From Acetobacteraceae bacterium (GTDB taxonomy: Bacteria > Pseudomonadota > Alphaproteobacteria > Acetobacterales > Acetobacteraceae), in assembly GCA_009693865.1 (NCBI GenBank), contig SHWL01000025.1, positions 1-39,455 on the forward strand: DNA of 39,455 bases. The letters are read 5' to 3'. The first letter of the stretch is position 1. Each line of letters starts with the position of its first letter. A program made the position numbers and the translations under genes. The notes below the pieces were generated by a model. The model did not search any database and was not told where the DNA came from. It saw only the letters and a list, made by a program, of their open reading frames with translations. This document shows, one piece after another, positions 1 through 8,319 of this stretch.

Positions 1-248
1 AGGCCTGAAAGGCCGGCTCACGCACTTTGCGCAAAAGTGTGGCCGATCAGACTCGGTCAGGCCTGAAACGACAGAGGACCAAATCGCGGGAACTGGCTCG
101 GGACGGCCGGTTCAGAGACCGATTTTCCATAATGAGAACTGCTGGATCGCGGGCCGCCACTGGAATTGCGGAACGACATCAGGCAGGCTACGCGTTCTCC
201 TGAGGCAGACGGTGGCGTCACGGCAGGGCGGCGAGGAACACATACCAA

Positions 249-1838
249 ATGCGACGACGCGATTTTCTGCGCACCACGGCGGGCGCGGCGGGCCTGATGG
301 CCGCGCCGCATATTGGACATGCGGCCGACGCCAAGGTTCTGCGCTTTGTCCCACAGGCGAATCTCGCGAACCTCGACCCGATCTGGACCACGCAATATGT
401 GGTCCGCAATGGCTCCTTGCTGATCTGGGACATGCTGTACGGGGTCAACGACAAGCTCGAACCGCAACCGCAGATGGTCGAGGCGCACGAGGTCTCGCCC
501 GACTTCAAGACCTGGACGTTTCGTCTTCGCCCAGGACTGAAGTTTCATGATAATGAGAAGGTAACGTCGAAGGATGTCGTCGCCAGCATCCTCAGGTGGA
601 TGGCTCGCGATGCGACGATGGGATTACCTATCAAAAGGCAATTGGATGCGCTGGAGGCAGTGGACGACCGCACCTTCCGCTTCCGGCTCAAAGCGCCTTA
701 TCCCAAAATGCTGTTCGCGCTTGGCAAAAGCAGCACGCCCTGCCTGTTCATCATGCCGGAGCGGATCGCCGCGACCGACCCATTCAAGCAGATTTCCGAG
801 TATGTGGGCTCCGGGCCCATGCGGTTCAACAAGAACGAGTGGGTCCCCGGCTCGGGCGCGATCTTCGAGCGTTTCGCGGGTTACGAGCCGCGCGCCGAAA
901 AGGCGAGTTGGCTGTCAGGCGGCAAGAAGATCAATTTCGACCGGATCGAGTGGAAGATCCTGCCGGATGGCGCCACCGCGTCCGCGGCCTTGCAGAATGG
1001 CGAGGTCGACTGGTGGGAAACTCCGCTCCCCGATCTCGTCCCTCTCCTGAAAAAATCCGCCGGAGTCGCCGTCGATATCGCCGATCCCCTGGGCAACATC
1101 GGGTCGTTCCGGATCAATCATTTGCACCCACCATTCAACGACATTCGTGCCCGCCGCGCGGTGCAACTCGCGCTCAGCCAGGCCGATTACATGCGCGCTG
1201 TCGTCGGCGACGATGAATCGCTGTGGAAGGAAGTGCCAGGGTTCTTCACGCCCGATACGCCGCTGTACACCGAACAGGGCGGCGAGGCACTCAAGGGCGA
1301 GCGCAAATACGACGCGGCGAAGAAACTGCTGGCCGACGCCGGGTACAATAACGAGCCGATCGTGCTGCTGGTCGCGACCGATGTTTCCATTACCAAGGCG
1401 CAGGGCGACGTGACCGCCGATCTGTTGAAGAAGATCGGCATGAACGTGCAATACACCGCGCTCGACTGGGGAACGGTAGGGCAGCGCCGCGCCAAAAAAG
1501 AAAAACCGTCCGAGGGCGGCTGGAACGTTTTTCATACATGGCACGCGGGCGCGGATTGCGTGAACCCGGCGCCTTACATCGCGCTCGACGCCAGCGGCGA
1601 CACCGCGTGGTTCGGCTGGCCGAAATCCGATGCGGTGCAAAGCAAGATCGCCGCGTGGTACGGCGCGCTTGACCTCGCGGCGGAAAAGCAAGTCATCGCG
1701 GAGTTGAACCAGGCCGCCATGGAACACGTCGTTTACGTCCCAACCGGATTTTTCAAAGGCTACCAGGCCTGGCGGAAAAACGTGTCGGGGATCGTCAAAG
1801 CACCCTTTCCCGTCTTCTGGGATGTGAGCAAAACCTGA
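249..1838 (+). CDS. Peptide-type ABC transporter substrate-binding protein (SBP_bac_5), Tat-exported
   Basis: This is the periplasmic solute receptor of a Dpp/Opp-type importer; it captures the substrate, probably a peptide or similar small molecule, and hands it to the two permeases encoded next. The N-terminus MRRRDFLRTTAGAAGLMAAP is a clear twin-arginine signal with an Ala-rich core and likely cleavage near residue 25 (GHA/AD). The 529-residue length and the body (PQANLANLDPIW early, TWTFRLRPGLKFHDN around residues 85-100, YVGSGPMRF near 190) fit extracytoplasmic solute-binding protein family 5. The ATG at 249 has a GAGGAA-like ribosome site about 10 bases upstream and gives the complete signal peptide. 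It is the first gene of a five-gene operon; the next ATG lies one base after its stop. Family and export are firm. The substrate cannot be read from sequence. Confidence 0.95.
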   Translation: MRRRDFLRTTAGAAGLMAAPHIGHAADAKVLRFVPQANLANLDPIWTTQYVVRNGSLLIWDMLYGVNDKLEPQPQMVEAHEVSPDFKTWTFRLRPGLKFHDNEKVTSKDVVASILRWMARDATMGLPIKRQLDALEAVDDRTFRFRLKAPYPKMLFALGKSSTPCLFIMPERIAATDPFKQISEYVGSGPMRFNKNEWVPGSGAIFERFAGYEPRAEKASWLSGGKKINFDRIEWKILPDGATASAALQNGEVDWWETPLPDLVPLLKKSAGVAVDIADPLGNIGSFRINHLHPPFNDIRARRAVQLALSQADYMRAVVGDDESLWKEVPGFFTPDTPLYTEQGGEALKGERKYDAAKKLLADAGYNNEPIVLLVATDVSITKAQGDVTADLLKKIGMNVQYTALDWGTVGQRRAKKEKPSEGGWNVFHTWHAGADCVNPAPYIALDASGDTAWFGWPKSDAVQSKIAAWYGALDLAAEKQVIAELNQAAMEHVVYVPTGFFKGYQAWRKNVSGIVKAPFPVFWDVSKT

Positions 1839-1839
1839 C

Positions 1840-2781
1840 ATGCTGGCTTATTTCCTCCGCCGGGTGCTCGCCACCATTCCCGTCGTTCTGATGGTGGCGC
1901 TGTTCGTGTTCAGCCTGCTGTATATCGCGCCCGGCGATCCGGCGGCGATCATCGCGGGCGATCAGGCGACGCCCGCGGATGTGGAACGGATTCGGGAATC
2001 GCTTGGCCTCGACCGGCCCTTCGTGGTGCGGTTCGTCGAGTGGCTTTGGAACGTGGTGCGGGGCGATCTCGGAACCTCGATCTTCACCAATCTGCCGGTC
2101 TCCCATATGATCCGTCAGCGGATCGAGCCGACCGTGTCGCTGATGGTGTTGACACTGATCCTGTCGCTGAGCACCGCCATTCCCATGGGCGTGATCGCGG
2201 CCTGGAAGCACGGCACGCTGATCGACCGGGGCGTGATGATGGTGGCGGTGTTCGGCTATTCCACGCCGGTCTTCGTCGTTGGGTATTTACTGGCCTACAT
2301 CTTCGCGCTGCAACTCGACTGGCTGCCGGTGCAGGGTTTCACGTCGATCAGCCAGGGGTTGGGACCGTTTCTGCGGAACCTGATCCTGCCCGCGGTCGCG
2401 CTTGGCCTGATCTACATGGCGCTGATCGCCCGCATCACGCGCGCGACGATGCTGGACGTGCTGTCGCAGGATTACGTCCGCACCGCCAAAGCGAAGGGCG
2501 TCGCGCAGAAAGGCATTCTGTTCGTCCATGCGTTGAAGAACGCCGCCGTGCCCATCGTCACCATCGTCGGCATCGGGTTCGCCGCGCTGATCGGCGGCGC
2601 CGTTGTGACAGAGAGCGTGTTCGCCATCCCCGGTCTCGGCCGCCTGACCGTGGACGCGATCCTGCGTCGCGATTACCCGGTCATCCAGGGCGTCGTGCTG
2701 CTGTTCAGCTTCATCTATGTCGTGGTGAACCTTGCCGTGGACCTTCTTTACACCGTGTTTGACCCGAGGATCAGATATTGA
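1840..2781 (+). CDS. ABC transporter permease, DppB/OppB type
   Basis: First integral-membrane subunit of the peptide-type importer. The 313-residue protein opens with the typical DppB start MLAYFLRRVLATIPVV followed by a hydrophobic first helix and the APGDPA periplasmic motif near residue 30. Several more hydrophobic segments follow. The cytoplasmic coupling (EAA) loop that contacts the ATPases is at about residues 211-240 (DYVRTAKAKG...HALKNAAVP). The end VFDPRIRY is characteristic of DppB proteins. It starts one base after the binding-protein stop, and its own stop overlaps the next start by four bases (TTGA at 2778-2781), so translation of both permeases is probably coupled. The assignment to the family is confident; substrate is unknown. 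Confidence 0.95.
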   Translation: MLAYFLRRVLATIPVVLMVALFVFSLLYIAPGDPAAIIAGDQATPADVERIRESLGLDRPFVVRFVEWLWNVVRGDLGTSIFTNLPVSHMIRQRIEPTVSLMVLTLILSLSTAIPMGVIAAWKHGTLIDRGVMMVAVFGYSTPVFVVGYLLAYIFALQLDWLPVQGFTSISQGLGPFLRNLILPAVALGLIYMALIARITRATMLDVLSQDYVRTAKAKGVAQKGILFVHALKNAAVPIVTIVGIGFAALIGGAVVTESVFAIPGLGRLTVDAILRRDYPVIQGVVLLFSFIYVVVNLAVDLLYTVFDPRIRY

Positions 2782-3689
2782 GCACCTCCGTTTTCGACAC
2801 CGGTGGATATACCGCCGCGCCTGAGTTGCCCGATGTGCTGCCCGAGCCGAAACAACGCGGCCGGATCATGGGCTTCGTCTACGGTCATCCCACCATCGTG
2901 TTGGGCGGGTCCGTGGTCGCGCTGATGGTCCTGATCGCCATTTTCGCGCCGTTCCTGTTCACCGTGGATCCGACGGCGCTGGCGCCCGCCCGCCGCACGC
3001 GCCCCCCATCCGAGTCATACTGGTTCGGCAGCGACATGCTGGGCCGCGACGTTTACTCGCGTGTGCTGTATGGCGCGCGGGTGTCGCTGACCGTCGGGTT
3101 CTCGGTCGCATTCCTCGCCGCCGTCATCGGCACCACGATCGGGCTGGTGGCCGGGTTCACCCGCTGGGTCGACACCATTGTCATGCGCATCATGGACGGG
3201 CTGATGTCGATCCCGGCGATCCTATTGGCGATCGCGTTGATGGCGCTGACCCGCGCGTCGATGAAAAACGTTATCATCGCGATCACGGTCGCGGAATTTC
3301 CTCGCGTCTGCCGCCTGGTACGCGGCGTCGTGCTGTCATTGCGCGAACAACCCTATGTGGAAGCCGCCATCGCTTCGGGCACCCGCGTACCTGTCATTAT
3401 CTGGAAGCACATTCTGCCAAACACGCTGGCCCCTTTGATGGTGCAGGCGACCTTCATCTGCGCCTCCGCCATGATCGCCGAAGCCACGCTTTCGTTCCTG
3501 GGTGCCGGCACGCCGCCGATCATCCCAAGCTGGGGCAACATCATGGCCGAGGGCCGCGCGCTGTGGCAGGTGAAACCCTATATCGTCTTCTTCCCCGCCG
3601 CGTTCCTGTGCGTCACCGTCCTCGCCGTTAACATGCTCGGTGACGGGCTGCGCGACGCGCTCGACCCCCGCCTCGCGAAACGGCTCTGA
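2778..3689 (+). CDS. ABC transporter permease, DppC/OppC type, TTG start
   Basis: Second membrane subunit of the importer, 303 residues. A cytoplasmic N-terminal tail of about 30 residues precedes the first hydrophobic helix, as usual for DppC. The motif [18 protein letters not shown] (near residue 82) is the conserved DppC segment ahead of the transmembrane core. The EAA coupling loop is at about 192-222 (YVEAAIASG...ILPNTLAP), and the C-terminus [11 protein letters not shown] is family-typical. The start is TTG at 2778, overlapping the TGA stop of the upstream permease as TTGA; no ATG fits the conserved N-terminus. The gene is followed by the ATPase gene after 5 bases. Family assignment is firm. 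Confidence 0.94.
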   Translation: MSTSVFDTGGYTAAPELPDVLPEPKQRGRIMGFVYGHPTIVLGGSVVALMVLIAIFAPFLFTVDPTALAPARRTRPPSESYWFGSDMLGRDVYSRVLYGARVSLTVGFSVAFLAAVIGTTIGLVAGFTRWVDTIVMRIMDGLMSIPAILLAIALMALTRASMKNVIIAITVAEFPRVCRLVRGVVLSLREQPYVEAAIASGTRVPVIIWKHILPNTLAPLMVQATFICASAMIAEATLSFLGAGTPPIIPSWGNIMAEGRALWQVKPYIVFFPAAFLCVTVLAVNMLGDGLRDALDPRLAKRL

Positions 3690-3694
3690 TCGCG

Positions 3695-4684
3695 ATGGCA
3701 TTACTTGAAGTCGAGAATCTGCAAACCCACTTCGCGACGCCGGGCGGGATAGTCCGCGCCGTGGACGGGATCTCGTTCCATGTCGACTCCGGCGAAACCG
3801 TGGCGGTCGTGGGCGAGTCCGGCTGCGGCAAGTCAGTCACGGCCATGTCCATCCTGCGGCTTATTCAGGAACCGCCGGGCAAAATCGAAGGCCGCATCAC
3901 CTTCGAAGGGCGCGAGCTGCTGTCGTTGCCCGAACCCGAAATGCGCGATATCCGCGGCAACGCGATTTCGATGATCTTCCAGGAGCCGATGACCAGCCTC
4001 AACCCGGTGCTGACCGTCGGCAAACAGATCGGCGAGACGGTGCAGTTGCACCAGGGTATGAACGCCGCCGAGGCGGAAAAGAAAGCGGTCGAGATGCTGA
4101 CCCTGGTGGGCATTCCCGCCCCGGCGCGGCGGGTGAAAGAATATCCGCACCAGCTTTCCGGCGGCATGCGTCAGCGGGTCATGATCGCCATGGCCCTGGC
4201 CTGCAATCCCAAGGTGCTGATCGCGGATGAGCCGACGACCGCGCTGGACGTCACCATTCAGGCCCAGATCCTGGACCTGATGCGCGACCTGAAAACGCGC
4301 CTTGGCTCCGCCATCATGCTGATCACCCACGACCTGGGCGTTGTCGCTGAAATGGCCGAGCGAGTGATCGTCATGTACGCCGGCCGCAAGGTGGAAGAGG
4401 CACATGTGAACGAGATTTTCGCTCGTCCGTTGCATCCCTATACGCGTGGGTTAATCGGTGCGGTGCCGAAACTTGGATCCTCGCTCGATCATGGTCCCCG
4501 CGAGAAACTCGCCGAAATTCCCGGGCTTGTTCCCAGTTTGCGGCAGCGGATCGTGGGGTGCGCCTTCGCGGGACGTTGCGAATTTGCCACGGATTTGTGC
4601 CATAAGGTCGCGCCCGCGATCGAAATGAAGGCGGACGGACACCTGGTTGCCTGCCATCACGCCGAACGCCGGATGGCCGCATGA
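3695..4684 (+). CDS. ABC transporter ATP-binding protein, DppD/OppD type
   Basis: First of two nucleotide-binding subunits that power the importer on the cytoplasmic face. In 329 residues it shows Walker A GESGCGKS (about 40-47), the ABC signature LSGGMRQR (about 154-161), Walker [13 protein letters not shown] (about 174-185) and the switch motif THDLGV. The C-terminal oligopeptide-transporter extension carries the usual cysteine pattern ([15 protein letters not shown] and a final ACHH), which in this family is often predicted to bind an iron-sulfur cluster. The stop TGA at 4682-4684 overlaps an ATG at 4681 (ATGA). That ATG now opens a junk-like 119-codon frame rather than the second ATPase, whose start lies 505 bases further on (see the staircase finding). 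Confidence 0.95.
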   Translation: MALLEVENLQTHFATPGGIVRAVDGISFHVDSGETVAVVGESGCGKSVTAMSILRLIQEPPGKIEGRITFEGRELLSLPEPEMRDIRGNAISMIFQEPMTSLNPVLTVGKQIGETVQLHQGMNAAEAEKKAVEMLTLVGIPAPARRVKEYPHQLSGGMRQRVMIAMALACNPKVLIADEPTTALDVTIQAQILDLMRDLKTRLGSAIMLITHDLGVVAEMAERVIVMYAGRKVEEAHVNEIFARPLHPYTRGLIGAVPKLGSSLDHGPREKLAEIPGLVPSLRQRIVGCAFAGRCEFATDLCHKVAPAIEMKADGHLVACHHAERRMAA

Positions 4685-5040
4685 GCAACGCGCGTCCTTC
4701 GCTTCGCCTGCTCGTCATGGCCCTCCCCCGGCTTGACCGGGGGATTGACCGCATAGGCATCAGGATAAGGCCCTACGGGTGGGAGGCTCACTTCCAAAAC
4801 CGTCATGGCCCGGCTGGTCCGGGCCACCGGTCGCGTCACTGTGCTGGCATGGGTGGCCCGGACCAGCCGGGCCATGACGGTAAAAACGAGAACATCCATC
4901 TCCGAGCCAACGCGATCCCGATGCTTATGCGGCTTGTCCGGGCCATCCGTCGCGGCATACAGCTTAAACCTTTGGCGCGCATCGGCCATCCCGTGACACG
5001 CAATGAGCGCTCAGGTCAATTGTCAGGACTTTCTGTATGA
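4681..5040 (+). other. 119-codon linker frame inside the repeat region between the two ATPase genes
   Basis: This frame starts at an ATG overlapping the DppD stop (ATGA at 4681-4684). Its first codons read MSNARPSL, resembling the true start of the next ATPase (MSGVRPLL at 5186). The rest runs through palindromic repeat DNA, and its translation (RIRPYGWEAHFQNRHGPAG) is what such repeats give when read through, so it is unlikely to be a functional protein. It ends with TGA at 5038-5040, again overlapping an ATG at 5037 as ATGA. The plausible role is to carry ribosomes from dppD toward dppF by stop-start coupling. This is inference from frame structure only. Confidence 0.5.
4751..4881. repeat. 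Dispersed palindromic element with perfect 30-bp inverted arms
   Basis: A long inverted repeat has left arm 4799-4828 and right arm 4852-4881, which are perfect reverse complements (ACCGTCATGGCCCGGCTGGT... against its mirror), separated by 23 bases. Each arm is itself a smaller palindrome around GGCCCGG/CCGGGCC. The preceding segment 4751-4798 (GGCATCAGGATAAGGCCC, then GGGTGGGAGG, then CCAAAACC) recurs in reverse orientation at 8350-8404. It looks like a REP/BIME-like dispersed element, of the kind abundant between genes in high-GC alphaproteobacteria. Confidence 0.85.
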
Positions 5041-5209
5041 GCAGCGTGCGTCGTTTGACCCTTCTCGCCGTCATGGCCCGGCTCGACCGGGCCATCCGTC
5101 GCGGCACGTTGCTTAAAATCGTGGCACGAACACGCCATCCCGTGACATGCGACGAACGCGCAGGTCAATCATCAGGACTTCTAGTATGAGCGGCGTGCGT
5201 CCTTTACTC
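4931..5209 (+). repeat. Tandem duplication of about 149 bp ending in the DppF-type start codon
   Basis: Two adjacent units, about 4931-5060 and 5080-5209, align along their length with an offset of about 149-150 bases. Shared blocks in order are CCGGGCCATCCGTCGCGGCA, GCTTAAA, GCCATCCCGTGACA, CAGGTCAAT, TCAGGACT and ATGAGC-GCGTGCGTC. A partial third copy of the final block sits at 4681 (ATGAGCAACGCGCGTCCTT) at the end of dppD. The copies have diverged by scattered substitutions, so the duplication is not recent. Confidence 0.85.
5037..5189 (+). other. 50-codon linker frame, second duplicated start of the DppF-type gene
   Basis: A short frame beginning MSSVRRLTLLAVMARLD, clearly a copy of the DppF-type start region (ATGAGC-GCGTGCGTC is shared with 5186). 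It stays open for 50 codons through another palindrome and stops at TGA 5187-5189, overlapping the true DppF-type ATG at 5186 as ATGA. An AGGA ribosome-site core lies about ten bases upstream of the ATG, and the same feature (TCAGGACT) is repeated ahead of 5186. With the 4681 frame it makes a two-step bridge of four-base overlaps from dppD to dppF. A protein role is doubtful; a translational-coupling role is inferred. Confidence 0.45.
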
Positions 5210-6202
5210 GAGGTCAAGAACCTCAAGAAACATTTTCCCATTTATGGCGGCCTGTTGGGGCTGACCACCGGGCACGTCTTCGCCGTCGATGGTGTCAGTT
5301 TCGATATCGACAAAGGCGAGACATTGTCTCTGGTCGGTGAATCCGGTTGCGGCAAATCGACCGTCGGCAAAGCAATCCTGCGACTGTACCCGATCACCGG
5401 CGGTGAGGTGCATCTGGACGGCGAACGCATCGACAACATGTCCGCCAGCAAGCTGCGCCCGATGCGCCAGCGCGTGCAGGTTGTATTCCAGGATCCGTTC
5501 TCCAGCCTGAATCCGCGGATGAAAGTGCGGGATATTCTGGCCGAGCCGATCTTGAATTTTGGCCTGGCCAATGGCCGCCGCGAAGTCACCGAACGGGTCG
5601 AGGCGCTGATGGATAAGGTCCGCCTGCCCCGAGACTCGATCTGGCGGTTTCCGCATGAATTCTCGGGTGGTCAGAGGCAGCGCATCGGGATCGCGCGAGC
5701 ACTGGCGCCGGGGGCCGATCTGATCATTTGCGATGAGGCGGTGTCGGCGCTGGACGTGTCGGTGAAGGCGCAAATCATCAACCTGCTGGTCGATTTGCAG
5801 GATGAACTGGGCTTGGCTCTGCTGTTCATCAGTCACGATCTCGCGACCGTGGAGCATCTGACGCATCGCGTGGCGGTGATGTATCTTGGCAAGATTGTCG
5901 AGATATGCGACCGGCGGACTCTGTTCGCGACCTCGCACCATCCGTATACGCGAGCGTTATTATCAGCGGTCCCGGTCCCGGATCCAACAGCGAAACGAAA
6001 TCGAATCATTCTGACCGGGGATGTGCCGTCCCCGATCAATCCGCCATCCGGGTGCCGATTCCATACGCGGTGCCCTTTCGCGTTCGACCGGTGCCGCACC
6101 GAGGAGCCAATGTTGCGAGAGGTTGGCAGCGGGCATTCCTCAGCGTGTCATTTGACGCATGCGCCGGGGGAGGCGATCGAGGCGATGCGGGTGGCGGCCT
6201 GA
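5186..6202 (+). CDS. ABC transporter ATP-binding protein, DppF/OppF type
   Basis: Second ATPase of the peptide-type importer, 338 residues from the ATG at 5186. Motifs: Walker [10 protein letters not shown] (about 51-59), signature FSGGQRQR (about 159-166), Walker B LIICDEAVSALD (about 178-189), switch SHDLAT, then the C-terminal extension with GCRFHTRCPFAFDRC and ACH. I chose 5186 because its N-terminus (MSGVRPLLEVKNLKKHF) aligns with DppF proteins and an AGGA ribosome site lies at 5174-5177. An in-frame ATG at 5147 only adds repeat-derived residues. It should pair with the DppD-type subunit. It ends 9 bases before the stop of the convergent toxin gene. Confidence 0.95.
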   Translation: MSGVRPLLEVKNLKKHFPIYGGLLGLTTGHVFAVDGVSFDIDKGETLSLVGESGCGKSTVGKAILRLYPITGGEVHLDGERIDNMSASKLRPMRQRVQVVFQDPFSSLNPRMKVRDILAEPILNFGLANGRREVTERVEALMDKVRLPRDSIWRFPHEFSGGQRQRIGIARALAPGADLIICDEAVSALDVSVKAQIINLLVDLQDELGLALLFISHDLATVEHLTHRVAVMYLGKIVEICDRRTLFATSHHPYTRALLSAVPVPDPTAKRNRIILTGDVPSPINPPSGCRFHTRCPFAFDRCRTEEPMLREVGSGHSSACHLTHAPGEAIEAMRVAA

Positions 6203-6211
6203 GAGCATCAT

Positions 6212-6631
6212 TCACGACAACGCCCACGGATCGATCAACGGAACGCCACACCCCTCGAACCCACCGATATCCCGCGTCACCACGCTTGCGCCAAGCGATC
6301 GCGCGACCGAAGCAATCATCAGATCGAGCGTCGTCCCCGGCCGGCCCATCCGACGGCGATCCGCGAATATTACGGCATACGCCGTCGCGGCTTCGATATC
6401 GAACGGCAACAAACGCCCGTTGAATTCATCGAACATCGCGCGCGCCGCCTCTTCAAGATCGCGACGGCGCCGGCCTTCCGTCATCACCGCCAGCCCGGAA
6501 AATATCTCCGCGTGAGAGATGGTCGTCGTGAACAGGCGTCCCTCGTCCTGACCCGCGATCCATTCCGTTACCTCGGGCACCGGACGCACGTGCATCATCG
6601 CGGACAGGATGTTGGTATCGAGAACGAACAT
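6212..6631 (-). CDS. fitB: PIN-domain toxin, FitB/VapC type
   Basis: Predicted endoribonuclease toxin of a type II toxin-antitoxin pair, 139 residues. The PIN fold is marked by MFVLDTNILSAM at the N-terminus and by four acidic positions for metal binding: Asp5, Glu42 (SHAEIFSGL), Asp103 (TTLDLMIA) and Asp121 (VTRDIGGF). The PFD segment near residue 77 and the closing DPW motif match FitB. The ATG at 6631 overlaps the antitoxin stop by one base (TGATG); a TTG three bases upstream is a less likely start. The gene is convergent with the DppF-type gene. Known family members cleave RNA and are silenced by the partner antitoxin. No inactivating change is visible. Confidence 0.92.
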   Translation of the reverse strand: MFVLDTNILSAMMHVRPVPEVTEWIAGQDEGRLFTTTISHAEIFSGLAVMTEGRRRRDLEEAARAMFDEFNGRLLPFDIEAATAYAVIFADRRRMGRPGTTLDLMIASVARSLGASVVTRDIGGFEGCGVPLIDPWALS

Positions 6632-6882
6632 CAATCGAAGGCGGGCGGTTCACGTGAAGGCTCCCGCGGCGGCAGGTCAAGATCGACACCGCCAATCGCC
6701 GCGAACCGCGCATGAATGCGCTCGGCGAGGTTGCCTCTCGACGGGGCGTTCGTGCGCGTGAGCAGGACTGCCCGAAGGATATCTCTGGCTTCAGCCTCCA
6801 TTGAGCGCCCGTGCTCCGCGGCGCGAACGCGCAGCCGCTCCTTCACTGCGGAATCGAGATTGCGAATGGTCAACATGGCCAT
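6631..6882 (-). CDS. fitA: Ribbon-helix-helix antitoxin, FitA type
   Basis: Antitoxin of the pair, 83 residues. Residues 3-42 form the ribbon-helix-helix DNA-binding region: MLTIRNLDSAVKERLRVRAA then GRSMEAEARDILR. The C-terminal part (RIHARFAAIGGVDLDLPPRE) fits the FitA tail that wraps the toxin. I chose the ATG at 6882 because GGGAGG lies 11 bases upstream and the fold begins here; a longer frame back to 7005 has no support. FitA-type proteins repress their own operon together with the toxin, and a fitting promoter and palindrome are present just upstream (6910-6938). Confidence 0.9.
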   Translation of the reverse strand: MAMLTIRNLDSAVKERLRVRAAEHGRSMEAEARDILRAVLLTRTNAPSRGNLAERIHARFAAIGGVDLDLPPREPSREPPAFD

Positions 6883-6909
6883 CGGCGATGGGGCCTCCCG
6901 AGTGACTGC

Positions 6910-6938
6910 ATTGTACTCAATGAAAGCATTGACAGCAA
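6910..6938 (-). promoter_or_regulatory. fitAB promoter with operator-like palindrome in the spacer
   Basis: On the minus strand a -35 box TTGCTG (6933-6938) and a -10 box TACAAT (6910-6915) are separated by 17 bases. The palindrome TCAATG-CTTT-CATTGA occupies 6917-6932, nearly the whole spacer, with perfect six-base arms. A ribbon-helix-helix repressor bound there would block RNA polymerase. The match to sigma-70 consensus and the palindrome are seen directly; binding by FitA is inferred from family behaviour. Confidence 0.7.
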
Positions 6939-7246
6939 GGTTTATCGTACCAACACCATTTGCGCGGTCACGGCGACAGACGCTTCGTCGGGGCCCACGA
7001 TACACATCCTGGCCCCGAGCGACGCCACCCGGATCCCCGATGCCCAGGAGATCATGCCATCAGGAAACATTCCCCGCCCCGCGTGCCAGTACGGCAGCCC
7101 TCCAATATCCCGGCAAACCAGAACCGCCTCGCACCCTCGCTTGCCCTCTCAATGGTGCCGGGCCTAATCTGGGATCGCGACGGGATCCTCCCATCAGGTT
7201 CGAAGGGGACAACGCCGCCAATATCGTTCTGCGAAGGGAGGAGACC
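6939..7246. other. Intergenic stretch between fitAB promoter and the gluconolactonase-like gene
   Basis: About 300 bases without a gene I can support. Frames crossing it have no convincing protein character. The only recognisable signal is the strong ribosome site GGGAGGAGA at the right edge, serving the start at 7247. A promoter for that gene should lie here but no clear -35/-10 pair stands out. Confidence 0.5.
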
Positions 7247-8254
7247 ATGTGGGCTCAACACCGCATCTCCCTCCGGCACACGCTGAAATTGTCTGTCACG
7301 ACAGGAGATCTCGTCATGTCTGGTGGAAGCCAAGCCCAATCGTCGAAGCGGATCGAGCAACTGGATCCCGCGCTGGAAAAGATCATCTCTGTATCAGAAC
7401 CAATCCACGACCTGGCCGACGGGTTCGGCGGTGCGCAGGGCCCGGCGGAAGGCCCGGTCTGGTGGAAAGAAGGCGGCTATTTGCTGTTCAGCGATATTCA
7501 TAACAATAAGCGTATGAAATATCAGCCCGGCGCGGGCGTGTCATTATTCCACGAACCGACCAACCGCGCCAACGGATTGACCCGCGACCTCCAGGGGAGG
7601 TTGATCGCCTGCGAGCACGACTCAAGACGCGTCACCCGCCAGGAACTCGACGGCAGCATCACGGTGGTCGCGAACAGCTTCCAGGGTCGGCAACTTAACC
7701 GGCCCAACGATGTCGTGGTGAAGTCCGACGGCTGCATCTATTTCACCGATCCGTGGACCAGCCCCTTACCGGCCGAGCAATGGGACCTGACCTTTTCCGG
7801 CGTGTATCGTGTGACCCCCGATCTCGGCACGTTGACCCTGCTCATTGGCGACTTCGTGGTACCGAACGGTCTGGCGTTCTCTCCCGACGAGAATATCCTT
7901 TACATCAATGACTCTCGCCGCGCGCATATCAGGGCATTTGACCTGATGCCCAATGGCGCGCTCGCGAAGCAGACCGACCGGGTCTTCGCCGATTTGAGTG
8001 GGAGCGAACCCGGCGTTCCCGATGGCATGAAAGTCGACGCCGAAGGCAACGTTTATTGCGGCGGGGCCGGCGGGATATGGATCATGAATTCCGCGGGCAA
8101 GAAACTTGGCCGCATCGTGCATGGGGCGCCCGCCACCACCAACATCGCCTTCGGTGGCGATGACTGGAAGACCCTGTATTTTACCAGCCGTAACCACCTG
8201 GGCTCGGTCAATGTGAAAATCCCGGGCATCCCGGTGCCCGTCGGGAAAAAATGA
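7247..8254 (+). CDS. SMP-30/gluconolactonase-like six-bladed propeller protein with altered Tat signal
   Basis: Predicted calcium-dependent lactonase or related hydrolase of the SMP-30/gluconolactonase/LRE family, 335 residues. Family segments include GPAEGPVWWKEGGYLLFSDI (about 78-97), RPNDVVVKSDGCIYFTDP, FVVPNGLAFSPDENILYIND and GVPDGMKVDAEGNVYCGG, the repeated Asn/Asp-bearing loops that line the metal site. The N-terminus SLRHTLKLSVTTGDLVMSGG followed by SQAQS resembles Tat signals of relatives, but the twin arginine reads Arg-His and an Asp interrupts the core. I chose the ATG at 7247 (GGGAGGAGA just upstream) because it keeps this signal; a second ATG at 7316 also has a ribosome site (AGGAGA) and would give a cytoplasmic protein. 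Substrate is unknown. Confidence 0.87.
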   Translation: MWAQHRISLRHTLKLSVTTGDLVMSGGSQAQSSKRIEQLDPALEKIISVSEPIHDLADGFGGAQGPAEGPVWWKEGGYLLFSDIHNNKRMKYQPGAGVSLFHEPTNRANGLTRDLQGRLIACEHDSRRVTRQELDGSITVVANSFQGRQLNRPNDVVVKSDGCIYFTDPWTSPLPAEQWDLTFSGVYRVTPDLGTLTLLIGDFVVPNGLAFSPDENILYINDSRRAHIRAFDLMPNGALAKQTDRVFADLSGSEPGVPDGMKVDAEGNVYCGGAGGIWIMNSAGKKLGRIVHGAPATTNIAFGGDDWKTLYFTSRNHLGSVNVKIPGIPVPVGKK

Positions 8255-8319
8255 CTTTGCCGTGACCGGCCGGCCACGGCTTCCTCGTCGTGGACCGGAG
8301 ACGGATATTCTCTTCTCAT

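Noticed and set aside
915-1841. 308-codon open frame antisense to the binding-protein gene
   Set aside because: Antisense shadow; no motif and no ribosome site.
4799-4881. CRISPR-like repeat
   Set aside because: There are two inverted arms only, not regularly spaced direct repeats with unique spacers.
4685-5185. Insertion sequence between the two ATPase genes
   Set aside because: There is no transposase frame; the material consists of palindromes and tandem duplicates of the gene start.
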